From Acidobacteriota bacterium (GTDB lineage: Bacteria; Acidobacteriota; Vicinamibacteria; Vicinamibacterales; 2-12-FULL-66-21): 64,000 bases of DNA. Shown piece after piece: positions 1 to 8,762 of this stretch. Numbering within the stretch: position 1 is the first letter of the stretch; each line of letters starts with the position of its first letter. The DNA is taken from contig QHWT01000064.1 in the NCBI GenBank assembly GCA_003222675.1, forward strand, positions 87,912 to 151,911. The letters run 5' to 3'. A program made the position numbers and the translations under genes. A model generated the notes under the pieces. That model was not told the origin of the DNA and did no database searches. It saw nothing but the letters and a program-made list of their open reading frames with translations.

Positions 1-1
1 C

Positions 2-2050
2 GCGCTGATCGAGTACTGCGCGGGCGCCGGCGAGGATCTGGTCGCCGGCCGCGTGAACCCGGGCCGTCTTGTCGTCGATCCGCCGGGTGTGATTCGCCGC
101 CTCGCCGCGATTTCTGATGCCGCGCTGACCGACGAAGCCGCGCGTGCACTCGCCATCGAGGGCAAGCGGGTTGCCGACGCGTTCGGCGCGCCGCAGGACA
201 TCGAGTGGACGATCGACGAGGCTGGCGCTCTGTGGTTCGTGCAGGCACGTCCTATCACCGTGCCAGCGCGTGGGCGCAGCGCCGAACGCACGATCCTCTG
301 GTCCAACGCGAACGTCAACGAGAACTTTCCCGATCCGATCAGTCCGCTGCTCTACTCTGTCGCGGCCCCTGGCTACTATCACTACTTCCTGAATCTCGGC
401 CGCGCGTTCGGACTGTCTCGCCGTCGCCTGAACGCGATCCATGAGCCGCTGCGGCACATCATCGGCGTGCACGGCGCGCGGATGTACTACAACCTGACGA
501 GCATCCACACCGTGCTCCGCGCGGCGCCGTGCGGTGAGGCACTGGCTGCCGCCTTCAATCAGTTCGTCGGCGCCAGCCACGTCGCGCCTGACGAGCGTCG
601 TCATCCCGGCTGGCACGATTGGCGTGCGGCGCAGGCGCTGGAGCTCGCGCGCATTGCGGCCTCGGTCGCCTGGCAGTACACGTTCGTCGCACGCCGCGTC
701 GCCGGATTCGAACGAACGGTGGACGAATACGCGCACGCCACGGAACCCTCGACGCTGTCTCGTCTGACGCCCGCGCAGCTGCTCCACCGACTGCGCGGCT
801 TCACGACGATCCGCCGTCATCGGTGGAAGAACGCGTCACTCGCCGACGCCGGGTCAATGGTGTGCTATGCCGCTCTGAAGGCTTATCTCGGCCGCGCGCT
901 CCCGGGTGAAGACCAGGACGCGCTGCACAATACGCTGTTGAAGGCGCTCCCCGGCCTTGTCAGCAGCATGCCGGCGATCGAGTTGTGGAAGCTGTCGCGT
1001 GCGATTCGTGCCGACCGCAATCTCTCGACACTGTTCAGGTCGGACCCGCCTCATACGGTGCTCGCGGAACTGCGGCGCAATCCCGCGTTCACGACGTTTC
1101 AGCGCGCGCGCGATGCGTATCTCGAGAACTGGGGCTTCCGCTGTTCATCGGAGTTGATGCTGACCGTCCCGAGTTTCCAGGAGGACGCGTCAGCCCTCGT
1201 CGCGATTCTGCGGTCGTACGCCGATCACGATGGCGCGTCGCCGGAAGAGCTGCTTGCGCGTCAACAGGCCGAGCGCGTCATCGAGACGAGACGCGTGCTG
1301 CGCCTCGTCGGGTGGCGTCGTGCGCTCGTGCTCCGCGTGCTGCTCCGCTGGACCAAAGCGGCGATCCAGCTGCGGGAACGCGCGCGGCTGAAACAGGCGC
1401 TCCTCTATAGCCGCTTGCGACGCGTTGCCCTCGCCGTTGGTGACGACCTCTGCGGCGCCGGCCGCATTGAACGCCGTGAAGACGTCTTCATGCTGACGAT
1501 GGAGGAACTGGATGCGCTGCTGTCGGGCAGCGCGATGTTTCCCGACGTGCGCATGCTGATCGACATGCGGCGCCGTGCGCATGCGCGTCTCAGCGCGACG
1601 AAGCCTCCCGACACGTTCACTCTCGCGGAAGGCGCATATATCGAGAACACCGAAATTGAATCAATCACGGACGCCACAGGAGGATCCGTTCTGACGGGCA
1701 CGAGCGCGTGCGGCGGGCGGACGACCGGACGCGCGACAGTGCTGTCGGACGTCACGCAGGCGCATCGGTTGCGTGCCGGAGACATTCTCGTCACGCGACA
1801 GACCGATCCCGGCTGGGGACCGATCTTTCCGCTCATCTCCGGCCTCGTGATGGAGCGCGGCGGGATGCTCTCGCACGGCGCGATCATCGCCCGCGAGTTC
1901 GGCATTCCATCAATTGCGGGCGTCGCGGATGCGACCCACCTCATTCCGTCAGGCGCCATCGTCTGCCTCGATGGCGATCGCGGAACGGTGCGAATCGTCG
2001 GGGCAAGCCCGCCTCCGCCGCGGGACGGCTCCGTCGAGGCAGGCCGGTGA
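2..2050 (+). CDS. PEP-utilising enzyme (PEP synthase/PPDK-like), 5' partial
   Basis: The reading frame is open from the first complete codon of the window, so the true start lies upstream. The first visible residues (GEDLVAGRVNPG) fit the end of a pyruvate-phosphate-dikinase ATP-binding domain. The C-terminal 80 or so residues form the mobile phosphohistidine domain, with GGMLSHGAIIAREFGIPS; the His codon at 1873-1875 is the expected phosphate carrier. The long middle part (with NVNENFPDPISP) resembles rifampicin-phosphotransferase-like proteins more than classical PpsA, so the acceptor substrate is not predictable. The stop codon overlaps the next start (GTGA), which places it at the head of the lipid-type gene run that follows. 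Confidence 0.85.
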   Translation, partial: ALIEYCAGAGEDLVAGRVNPGRLVVDPPGVIRRLAAISDAALTDEAARALAIEGKRVADAFGAPQDIEWTIDEAGALWFVQARPITVPARGRSAERTILWSNANVNENFPDPISPLLYSVAAPGYYHYFLNLGRAFGLSRRRLNAIHEPLRHIIGVHGARMYYNLTSIHTVLRAAPCGEALAAAFNQFVGASHVAPDERRHPGWHDWRAAQALELARIAASVAWQYTFVARRVAGFERTVDEYAHATEPSTLSRLTPAQLLHRLRGFTTIRRHRWKNASLADAGSMVCYAALKAYLGRALPGEDQDALHNTLLKALPGLVSSMPAIELWKLSRAIRADRNLSTLFRSDPPHTVLAELRRNPAFTTFQRARDAYLENWGFRCSSELMLTVPSFQEDASALVAILRSYADHDGASPEELLARQQAERVIETRRVLRLVGWRRALVLRVLLRWTKAAIQLRERARLKQALLYSRLRRVALAVGDDLCGAGRIERREDVFMLTMEELDALLSGSAMFPDVRMLIDMRRRAHARLSATKPPDTFTLAEGAYIENTEIESITDATGGSVLTGTSACGGRTTGRATVLSDVTQAHRLRAGDILVTRQTDPGWGPIFPLISGLVMERGGMLSHGAIIAREFGIPSIAGVADATHLIPSGAIVCLDGDRGTVRIVGASPPPPRDGSVEAGR

Positions 2051-2613
2051 GGGCGATGCTCGAGTATGCGCATGAACGCCTCGTGCGCGGCTCAGTGCTC
2101 GCCGCGGCCCTCCTCGTGACCGCGGGCGCGCAAGTCGGACGCGGATCGACCAGTGCGGCGACTGCCCTGGCGGATGTCGTTCTGTCGTTCTGCTTCGTTA
2201 TCTCGTTTCGCATCTGGGACGACGTGATGGATCGCGAGCGCGATCGTGTGCGCCATCCCGAGAGGGTCGTCGTTCGCACGAGATCGATCGGCTCCCTGTC
2301 GCTCGCAGCCTCGTGCATCGCGCTGGCGGGCGCGGGCGCGTTAATGCGCCTTCACGGGGCGGCATCGGTGTTGCTGCTGATCGCCCTCAGCGGTGTGCTG
2401 GCGACGTGGTACGCGCTGCGTGGCGTCCGTTCCGCCGCCGGCGATCGCCTCCTTCTTTTCAAGTACCCAGTCTTCACGCTGGCGTTGATCGTTCCGGCAT
2501 CGCTCACGCCACGTGCGGCGACCAGCGCGCTCGGCGTTTATCTCGCCGCGTGCGCTTACGAGTGGCGGCACGACCGGGAATCTCCCGTGTTCTCGATTGG
2601 AGGTTCGCGATGA
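2047..2613 (+). CDS. UbiA-like membrane prenyltransferase, short form
   Basis: A 188-residue hydrophobic protein with about five membrane segments. Residues 58-66 read DDVMDRERD, close to the NDxxDxxxD first aspartate motif of UbiA-family prenyltransferases, which bind prenyl diphosphate through Mg2+. The family is usually about 290 residues with two such motifs; a clear second motif is missing here, so the protein may be a reduced or divergent member. The GTG start overlaps the upstream stop; an ATG at 2056 is the alternative. It ends in ATGA overlap with the methyltransferase. Membership is inferred from one motif plus topology. Confidence 0.6.
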   Translation: MRAMLEYAHERLVRGSVLAAALLVTAGAQVGRGSTSAATALADVVLSFCFVISFRIWDDVMDRERDRVRHPERVVVRTRSIGSLSLAASCIALAGAGALMRLHGAASVLLLIALSGVLATWYALRGVRSAAGDRLLLFKYPVFTLALIVPASLTPRAATSALGVYLAACAYEWRHDRESPVFSIGGSR

Positions 2614-3566
2614 GCGTGGCATTGTCGACGGCAGCGCCCTCCCTTTTCGAAGATGTCGCCTGTTATGGCTGCGGCCGGCCGGGTGGACGCGCCTTCATCG
2701 ATGCGCAGGACGACCTCACCGGAAAGGCCGGCACCTTTCACTTCGTCATATGCGAGACGTGCGGCCTGGCGTTCCAGAATCCGCGTGTGTCGCTCGATCA
2801 CATCCGCGGCTTCTACGACGATGACTACATCGCGCATCGGAAGACGAACTGGGGCCTGCTGAACGCGGCATTTAATCGCGCGATGAATCAGCTCGATGCC
2901 GCCAAGGACCGGATCGTCTCGCGCTACGTCGGCCTGAACGCCTCCAGCGCGGTGCTCGATGTCGGCTGCGGCGTCGGCACGTTTCTTCAACGTCTGCGGC
3001 AACGCTACGGCGCCGCCGTCACTGGAGTCGACTTCAAGAATCTCGCGTCCTACCCGGCACTGCAGGGTACCGAGTTTCATTGCGGCCTCTTCTACGAGGC
3101 GGCGCTCGCGGATCGCCGGTTCGACCTCGTCACGATGTGGCACTTCCTCGAGCACGACTACGATCCGCTGCATAGCCTGCGCACCGCGCATCGCGTACTG
3201 AAGCGGGGCGGGCACCTCGTCATCGAGGTCCCCCGCCTCGACAGCTTCACCTTCTGGCTGTTCCGCGATCGATGGCCGGGCCTGCAGGCGCCGCAACATA
3301 CGGTCCTCTACGATCGCACGCACCTCCTGCAGTTCATGGAACGCGCGGGTCTGGAGGTCGTGGACTATCTCCCCTACGGAGCGTTCCCCGCGTACTTCTA
3401 CCTGTTCACCGGCACCGCGTTCCTGATGCTGAAAGGCCGCGGGCTGAATCTGAAGCGCGCGATCTATCCGTATTTCCTGGGCCGCGTCCTGATGGCGCCT
3501 GTCCTCGCATTCGAGAAACACCTCAACCTCGCCATGCAGACCGTCGTCTGCCGGAGACCGCAATGA
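2610..3566 (+). CDS. Class I SAM-dependent methyltransferase with N-terminal Cys motifs
   Basis: A 318-residue protein. The N-terminus carries CYGCG and CETCG, two CxxC pairs typical of the zinc-binding head found on many sugar/lipid methyltransferases. The Rossmann SAM motif VLDVGCGVGTF begins near residue 115, followed by VTGVDF and a MWHFLEH post-motif. Start chosen at ATG 2610 because it overlaps the previous stop as ATGA and has a strong GGAGG at 2599-2603; the longer upstream frame is antisense-like and lacks family similarity. It overlaps plsC by ATGA, so it is part of the same operon. The methyl acceptor is unknown. Confidence 0.85.
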   Translation: MSVALSTAAPSLFEDVACYGCGRPGGRAFIDAQDDLTGKAGTFHFVICETCGLAFQNPRVSLDHIRGFYDDDYIAHRKTNWGLLNAAFNRAMNQLDAAKDRIVSRYVGLNASSAVLDVGCGVGTFLQRLRQRYGAAVTGVDFKNLASYPALQGTEFHCGLFYEAALADRRFDLVTMWHFLEHDYDPLHSLRTAHRVLKRGGHLVIEVPRLDSFTFWLFRDRWPGLQAPQHTVLYDRTHLLQFMERAGLEVVDYLPYGAFPAYFYLFTGTAFLMLKGRGLNLKRAIYPYFLGRVLMAPVLAFEKHLNLAMQTVVCRRPQ

Positions 3567-4360
3567 ACGTCGCGGAACCAAATTACAAGGCCCTCTACGC
3601 GGACGACATCAGAGGACGTGAGCCGCGCGTCGTGCGTGCACGCATGCTGGCGATCGCGGCGGGGCTCCTCATGTGCGGGGGCGCGATCGTGCTGCTGCCG
3701 CTCGGCCTCGTCACGTTCTTCCGGGCGCGTCGCCTCTATGCGGCGTGCGCGACGGCGCTCAGTCGCACCGTGCTCTGGCTCTACGGCATCGATCTGCACG
3801 TTCACGGCGCGCCGCCGTGGCCTGCCGGGCAAAATGTCTACGTATCGAATCACACGTCAACGCTCGACGTCTTCATTCTCGTGGCGCTTGGATTGCCGAA
3901 CACCCGGTTTTTTCTCAGCGGCTTCCTTCGCCGCATCGTCCCTCTCGGGATCATCAGCACGATGATGGGGACGTTCTTCACCGTTTCGCAGAGCCGGCCG
4001 GATGAGCGGCGCAAGATCTTCTCGCGCGCCGGGCGGGTGCTGCGGCGGACCGGCGAATCGGTTTACTTGAGCCCTGAAGGCGAGCGCATCACGAACGGGC
4101 AGGTCGGGCACTTCAACAAGGGCGCGTTCCATCTCGCGACGGACCTTCGCGCTCCGATCGTTCCGATGTTCATCTACATCCCGCCGGAGGTCGATCCCAG
4201 ACGCGGCGTCGACGCGAGGCCGGGCACCGTGCACGTCCACGTGATGCCGATCGTGCCAACGCGTGACTGGCTGCTCGGCGATCTCCTGGCGAACACGGAA
4301 CGGGTGCGCGACATGTTCGTTCGCTTTCAGATCGAGCGGGAGTCTCTCGTATGCCTGTGA
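3563..4360 (+). CDS. 1-acyl-glycerol-3-phosphate acyltransferase (PlsC family)
   Basis: A 265-residue PlsC-type O-acyltransferase. The catalytic HX4D motif is NHTSTLD (His97, Asp102) and the glycerol-phosphate-binding block appears as SPEGER instead of the usual FPEGTR, followed by NKGAFHLA. One or two hydrophobic segments near residues 30-50 anchor it to the membrane. It starts in ATGA overlap with the methyltransferase and overlaps the next gene by 10 nt. In the context of an acyl-AMP ligase and a carrier-protein reductase it may acylate a glycerol backbone with a pathway-specific chain rather than serve bulk phospholipid synthesis; that is inference. Confidence 0.88.
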   Translation: MNVAEPNYKALYADDIRGREPRVVRARMLAIAAGLLMCGGAIVLLPLGLVTFFRARRLYAACATALSRTVLWLYGIDLHVHGAPPWPAGQNVYVSNHTSTLDVFILVALGLPNTRFFLSGFLRRIVPLGIISTMMGTFFTVSQSRPDERRKIFSRAGRVLRRTGESVYLSPEGERITNGQVGHFNKGAFHLATDLRAPIVPMFIYIPPEVDPRRGVDARPGTVHVHVMPIVPTRDWLLGDLLANTERVRDMFVRFQIERESLVCL

Positions 4361-6006
4361 CGACGATTCCGGCGATGCTGCGCGCGCGCGCGGCGGCGGA
4401 TGGAAATGCCCGCGCGTATACCTTTCTCGACGATGGCGAGCGCGACGGCGCGCCGCTGACGTGGAACGAGGTCGACCGGCGCGCGGATGCGGTGGCCGCG
4501 GCGATTCTGAACGGCACCGAGCCTGGCGCGCGCGTCGTGATTCTGTGTCCGCCGGGGCTGTCGTTCATACCGGCGTTCTTCGGCGCGTTGCGCGCACGCT
4601 CGATTGCGGTCCCCGCGTATCCGCCCCGGATCGGGCGCACCGGCATCGATCCGAACGATCGCTTGCTTACGCGCCTTCGCGCGATCGTTGCTGACGCCAG
4701 CCCCACGGTGGTACTGGCGACCACGCCGGTCATCGAACGCGCGGAGGCCGCGTTGATGCTCGTCCCGGACCTTGCACCGGCGAAGTGGATAGATGTCGAT
4801 GCCTTGCACGAGTGCTCCGATCCCATCGACGAGCCAATCGATCCATACGACGTGGCGTTCCTGCAGTACACATCAGGGTCGACCGCCGAGCCGCGCGGCG
4901 TCATGGTGACGCACGCCAACCTGCTGCACAATCTGTCGGATGCGCAGGCGCTCGCGGCACACGGTGCGCACAGCGTGTCCGTGTCGTGGCTGCCCGTGAT
5001 TCATGACATGGGTCTGATCCAGGGCGTCCTTCAGCCCGCGTTCAGCGGCTTCCCTGCATGGTTGATGTCGCCCGCCGCCTTCCTGCAGCGCCCTGCCCGC
5101 TGGCTGCACGCGATCTCGCGCACCGGCGCAACGATCAGCGGCGGGCCGAATTTCGCATACGAGCTGTCGGTCCGCCGGATCAGCGTGCAGGAGCGCATCG
5201 GCCTGGAGCTCGGCACATGGCAGCTCGCGTTCAACGGCGCCGAGCCCATCCGTCAATCGACGCTCGACGCGTTCTGCGAGGCGTTCGGCCCGTGCGGGTT
5301 CGCGCCCGGCGCGTTTCGCCCGTCATACGGGCTTGCCGAAGCCACGCTCCTCGTGTCGACGGGAAGAGGCGCGACCGTCGCGTGTGGCTCGCCGGCGGCC
5401 GGCACCGACGTGCGTATCGTCGATCCGCACACCGAGCACGAGTGCGCGCCCGGAACGCCTGGCGAGATCTGGATCGCGGGCCCCGGCGTCGCGGCAGGGT
5501 ACTGGAACCAGCCGGAGGCCACGCGCGCAACATTCGGCGCGCGGATCCCTGGCGATAACGCCGGACCATTTCTGCGCAGCGGCGACATCGGCGTCATCGC
5601 TGACGATGGCCTGCACGTGACGGGCCGGATGAAGGACGTCCTGATCGTGCGAGGCATCAAGCATTTTCCGCAGGACATCGAAGGCACCGTCGAGCGTGCG
5701 TCACCATGGCTTCGGGCGGGCTGCTGTGCGGCGTTCGCCGTCCCCGGCGCAGATGGCGACGATGTCGCGATCGCGGCGGAGCTCGATACGCCGGCGTCGC
5801 TCCCGGGCATCTCTCCAGACGAGCTGATTCTCGATATTCGCGAAGCCGTGGGCGCGGCGCACGGAATCCAGGTGAGCGCGGTCGCGCTCGTCGCGCCTGG
5901 CGCGATCCCGAAAACCACGAGCGGCAAGCTGCAGCGCTTCGCGTGCCGCGAAGGGCTTCTCAGCGGCCGCATGACGCGCCTCTCGTTCTGGGCGGCTGCC
6001 TCGTGA
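4351..6006 (+). CDS. Fatty-acyl-AMP ligase (FAAL/acyl-CoA synthetase-like)
   Basis: A 551-residue ANL-superfamily adenylate-forming enzyme. The P-loop core YTSGSTAEPRGVMVTH starts at Tyr173, SYGLAEATLLVSTG follows at mid-protein, then the GDIG hinge, and TTSGKLQR with the likely adenylation Lys526 near the C-terminus. The order of motifs and the AEATL block match fatty-acyl-AMP ligases that load carrier proteins rather than CoA. The very next gene begins with a carrier domain, which supports that reading. The ATG at 4351 lies inside the 3' end of plsC, and the stop overlaps the next GTG start, so translation is coupled. Confidence 0.85.
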   Translation: MPVTTIPAMLRARAAADGNARAYTFLDDGERDGAPLTWNEVDRRADAVAAAILNGTEPGARVVILCPPGLSFIPAFFGALRARSIAVPAYPPRIGRTGIDPNDRLLTRLRAIVADASPTVVLATTPVIERAEAALMLVPDLAPAKWIDVDALHECSDPIDEPIDPYDVAFLQYTSGSTAEPRGVMVTHANLLHNLSDAQALAAHGAHSVSVSWLPVIHDMGLIQGVLQPAFSGFPAWLMSPAAFLQRPARWLHAISRTGATISGGPNFAYELSVRRISVQERIGLELGTWQLAFNGAEPIRQSTLDAFCEAFGPCGFAPGAFRPSYGLAEATLLVSTGRGATVACGSPAAGTDVRIVDPHTEHECAPGTPGEIWIAGPGVAAGYWNQPEATRATFGARIPGDNAGPFLRSGDIGVIADDGLHVTGRMKDVLIVRGIKHFPQDIEGTVERASPWLRAGCCAAFAVPGADGDDVAIAAELDTPASLPGISPDELILDIREAVGAAHGIQVSAVALVAPGAIPKTTSGKLQRFACREGLLSGRMTRLSFWAAAS

Positions 6007-8705
6007 GTCGCCCGCCTTCGCCGCTTCGCGGCTTCCACCTTCGCGCTTCGCGCTTCGGTGGGCAAGTCGGCGAGGCAGACGCGTCGATCAAAGAATTCTC
6101 ATGGCTTCCGCCATCAGCCGGAAGATCCACAGATCTCGAAGCGCTCGTGATCGCCGTCGTCGCGCAACGGCTGCACTTGCCGCATGTCGATCCGGACGCC
6201 CTGCTCGCGCGGCTCGGTCTCGACTCGCTTCGATGCGTCGAGCTCGCGGCGGACGTGGAGGCCGCGCTCGGGTTGCGCGTACCCTTTGATGCGGTGACCG
6301 AGTACACGACGATCCGTTCGCTGTGCGAAGCCATCGCCACGGATCGTCCTGCGAGCGCGTTCGCTCTCATGCGCGCCGACGCGATGCTGCCGGACGACAT
6401 CCAGCCTCGTGCCGGTCGGACCTTCAGGTCCGCCTTGACTCCGCTGACAAGCGCCGATCACATCCTCCTTACTGGCGCCAGCGGCTTTCTCGGAATCGAG
6501 CTACTGAATCGCCTTCTCGCGCAAACGGACGCGCGGATTACATGCCTCGTGCGTGCAGGCGTCTCGCTCCCGCACGATCCGGCTCGGGTCGAAATCGTCC
6601 GCGGGGATCTCGCGTTCCCGCGAGCCGGCCTGTCCGACGACGACTGGCTGCGGCTCGCCGCGAGCGTCGAGTGCATCTGCCACGCCGGCGCGTCGATCAG
6701 CTGGATCGGCTCGTACGAGGCGCTGCGCCGCGTCAACGTGCTCGGCACGCGCGAACTGCTGCGGCTCGCCTGCGAAGCGAACGCGTCGTTTCATTTCATC
6801 TCGAGCGTCAGCGTCTGCTATACGACGCACCGGCCCGCCGTCGACGAATCGTTGAATCCGCTCACCGCGATCGAGGGTCTGCACTTCGGCTACGCGCAGA
6901 CGAAGGCGGTCGCGGAGTCGCTCGTGCGCGAGGCGGCCGGACGCGGGCTGCACGCCCGCATCTACCGTCCGGCATTGATTACCGGTGACAGCCGCTCCGG
7001 CCGATTCAATCCTGACGACATGCTGACGGCGCTTATCGCTGGCTGCGTGCGCATGAGTGCGGCGCCGGATCTCGATTGGCGGCTGGACGCGCTGCCGGTC
7101 GATACGGTTACGGATTTGATCATCGGTCTCTCCGGCGGACGGGACGCGACGGTCCATCTCGTGCACCCGCGGCCGCGGCACTGGCGCGAATGCGTATTGT
7201 GGATGCGCCTCTATGGCTACGACGTGCCGCTCGTGCCGTATCGCGAATGGACGTCACGTCTGCGCGACGCGGCTGGCGATCATCCTTTGCGCGTGCTTCG
7301 ATCGTTCTTCCTGGACGAGCGTCACGGCGGGCTGACGATTCCAGAACTCCACGAGGAAGGTCGCAAGCCACGTCTGGACGCGACTCGTTCGGCGGCGATC
7401 ATTTCGACGTTGGGCGTGAGCATCCCCCCGCTTGACGCCGCGCTGCTGGACACGTACTTCGCTGCGTTCGTTCGTGACGGCAAGCTGCCGCCGCCGACTG
7501 AGAGCCTTCCGCCTAAGGGCGGAAGCCACATGATTGAAAGGACAGAGGGCGGCACCCATAACCGGATCCCGTGGCTTCCGCCTCCAGGCGGAAGAAACAT
7601 CGCGGAGCAACTTCTTCGCGAAACCCGCCGCGATATCTCCGATCTGACCGTCACTCCGCTTGCGGCGGTCGATAGCGTCATCAGCGAGCTGACCGCCTGG
7701 CGATCGGGCGGCGCAACCGGTCTGTTCGACGTGCGCGCGGACGGCCGCAGGTACGTGCTGAAGGTCAAGCCGCATGCGGACGAGGCCCATGCGGTCGGCC
7801 TGGCGCTTGCCGGCATGTGCGGCAAAGATTTGGCGGATGCCTACGAGAGTCACGGCCGCGGTCTCGGACTGGAGGGAGGGCACGAACGAGAACTGGCGCT
7901 CTATCGCGATGCTGACGTCGTGGCGCGTCGATACATGCCGCATGCCGTCGCGACGCGCGCCGACGAGAGCGCACGGATTTGGGCCGTGCTGCTCGAATAC
8001 ATCAGTGACGCCACGCTCGTGGACACCGTCGATAGACCGGGCGAGTGGACGCGTGAACATATTGACGCCGCAATTGACGGCATGGCCGCGCTCCACGCGG
8101 TGTGGCACGGTCGGATCGATGAGCTGCGGCGACAGCGGTGGATCGGGCAGGTGCGAACGACCGCGCGCATGAAGAGCATGGCGCCGCTCTGGCGCGCTCT
8201 CGCGGACCATGCCTCGCCGATGTTCAGCGCATGGGCGAACAACTCGCCCGCGCTGCAGCATGACCTCATCGACCGGATCGCTGACTGGCGCCCCGCGCTC
8301 GACCGAATGCCGCAGACGCTCATTCACAACGATCTCAATCCGCGCAACCTGTGCCTGCGCCCTCGAGGCGGCCGCTCGATCCTCTGCGCGTTCGACTGGG
8401 AGCTCGCGACGATTGGTGCGCCGGTGCGCGACCTCGCCGAATTCCTGTGCTTCGTGCTACCGCCCGGCGTCGCTCGCGATCGCGTGGACGCAATGATGGA
8501 TCGCCATCTCTGTGCGTTCCGCGCAGGTGCACGCGTGGCGGTCGACCGCGGTGCATGGCGCGCCAGCTTCGGCGCTGCGCTCTGCGAGTTGCTCGTGGAT
8601 CGGCTGTCCGTTTACGCCATGGTCCATCGCGTCAAGCCGCAAACATTCCTGCCGCGCGTCCTTCGCACGTGGCACACGTTATTCGCCATGAGCTGTGAAC
8701 GGTGA
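6003..8705 (+). CDS. Carrier protein - thioester reductase - APH-type kinase fusion
   Basis: A 900-residue three-module protein. Residues about 43-115 are an acyl carrier domain with the phosphopantetheine Ser75 in LGLDSLR. Residues about 150-490 are an NAD(P)-dependent thioester reductase (Rossmann GASGFLG at 158-164, Tyr297/Lys301 in the YxxxK pair). Residues about 535-900 are an aminoglycoside/choline-kinase-like phosphotransferase (HNDLNPRN with His775, Asp777, Asn782, then FDWE). Predicted role: accept an acyl chain from the adjacent ligase, release it reductively as aldehyde or alcohol, and phosphorylate an alcohol. GTG 6003 overlaps the FAAL stop. The reductase-kinase linker (residues 502-531) and part of the first 41 residues are encoded by palindromic genome repeats. 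Confidence 0.88.
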   Translation: MSRPPSPLRGFHLRASRFGGQVGEADASIKEFSWLPPSAGRSTDLEALVIAVVAQRLHLPHVDPDALLARLGLDSLRCVELAADVEAALGLRVPFDAVTEYTTIRSLCEAIATDRPASAFALMRADAMLPDDIQPRAGRTFRSALTPLTSADHILLTGASGFLGIELLNRLLAQTDARITCLVRAGVSLPHDPARVEIVRGDLAFPRAGLSDDDWLRLAASVECICHAGASISWIGSYEALRRVNVLGTRELLRLACEANASFHFISSVSVCYTTHRPAVDESLNPLTAIEGLHFGYAQTKAVAESLVREAAGRGLHARIYRPALITGDSRSGRFNPDDMLTALIAGCVRMSAAPDLDWRLDALPVDTVTDLIIGLSGGRDATVHLVHPRPRHWRECVLWMRLYGYDVPLVPYREWTSRLRDAAGDHPLRVLRSFFLDERHGGLTIPELHEEGRKPRLDATRSAAIISTLGVSIPPLDAALLDTYFAAFVRDGKLPPPTESLPPKGGSHMIERTEGGTHNRIPWLPPPGGRNIAEQLLRETRRDISDLTVTPLAAVDSVISELTAWRSGGATGLFDVRADGRRYVLKVKPHADEAHAVGLALAGMCGKDLADAYESHGRGLGLEGGHERELALYRDADVVARRYMPHAVATRADESARIWAVLLEYISDATLVDTVDRPGEWTREHIDAAIDGMAALHAVWHGRIDELRRQRWIGQVRTTARMKSMAPLWRALADHASPMFSAWANNSPALQHDLIDRIADWRPALDRMPQTLIHNDLNPRNLCLRPRGGRSILCAFDWELATIGAPVRDLAEFLCFVLPPGVARDRVDAMMDRHLCAFRAGARVAVDRGAWRASFGAALCELLVDRLSVYAMVHRVKPQTFLPRVLRTWHTLFAMSCER
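6007..6124. repeat. Palindromic repeats inside the 5' end of the fusion gene
   Basis: Two elements lie in frame between the GTG start and the carrier domain. At 6007-6070 a CGCCCGCCTTCG ... CTTCGGTGGGC imperfect inverted repeat is present. At 6105-6124 a degenerate copy of the CTTCCGCC/GGCGGAAG palindrome occurs. Together they encode a low-complexity stretch with no domain similarity, so an alternative start downstream near 6100 is possible. Confidence 0.6.
7506..7594. repeat. REPIN-like pair of CTTCCGCC palindromes, in frame
   Basis: Two palindromes (7506-7525 and 7575-7594) in opposite orientation, each followed or preceded by the same GCCAC/GTGGC tail, are separated by about 45 bp. The whole 89-bp unit is translated without a stop and forms the linker between the reductase and kinase modules. 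The same arrangement and length occurs at 11279-11368 in non-coding DNA. Confidence 0.8.
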
Positions 8706-8762
8706 GCCGTGAGTCATGAGTCATCAGTCACGTCGAGTCCTGAGCCATGAGCCCTGAGCCCT
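8706..8762. repeat. Period-7 TGAGCCA/TGAGTCA microrepeat
   Basis: Degenerate tandem copies of TGAGYCA/TGAGCCC fill the gap after the fusion gene. The start codon of the next gene (ATG 8747) lies inside the last copies, so its first residues (MSPEPS) are repeat-derived. Confidence 0.65.
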
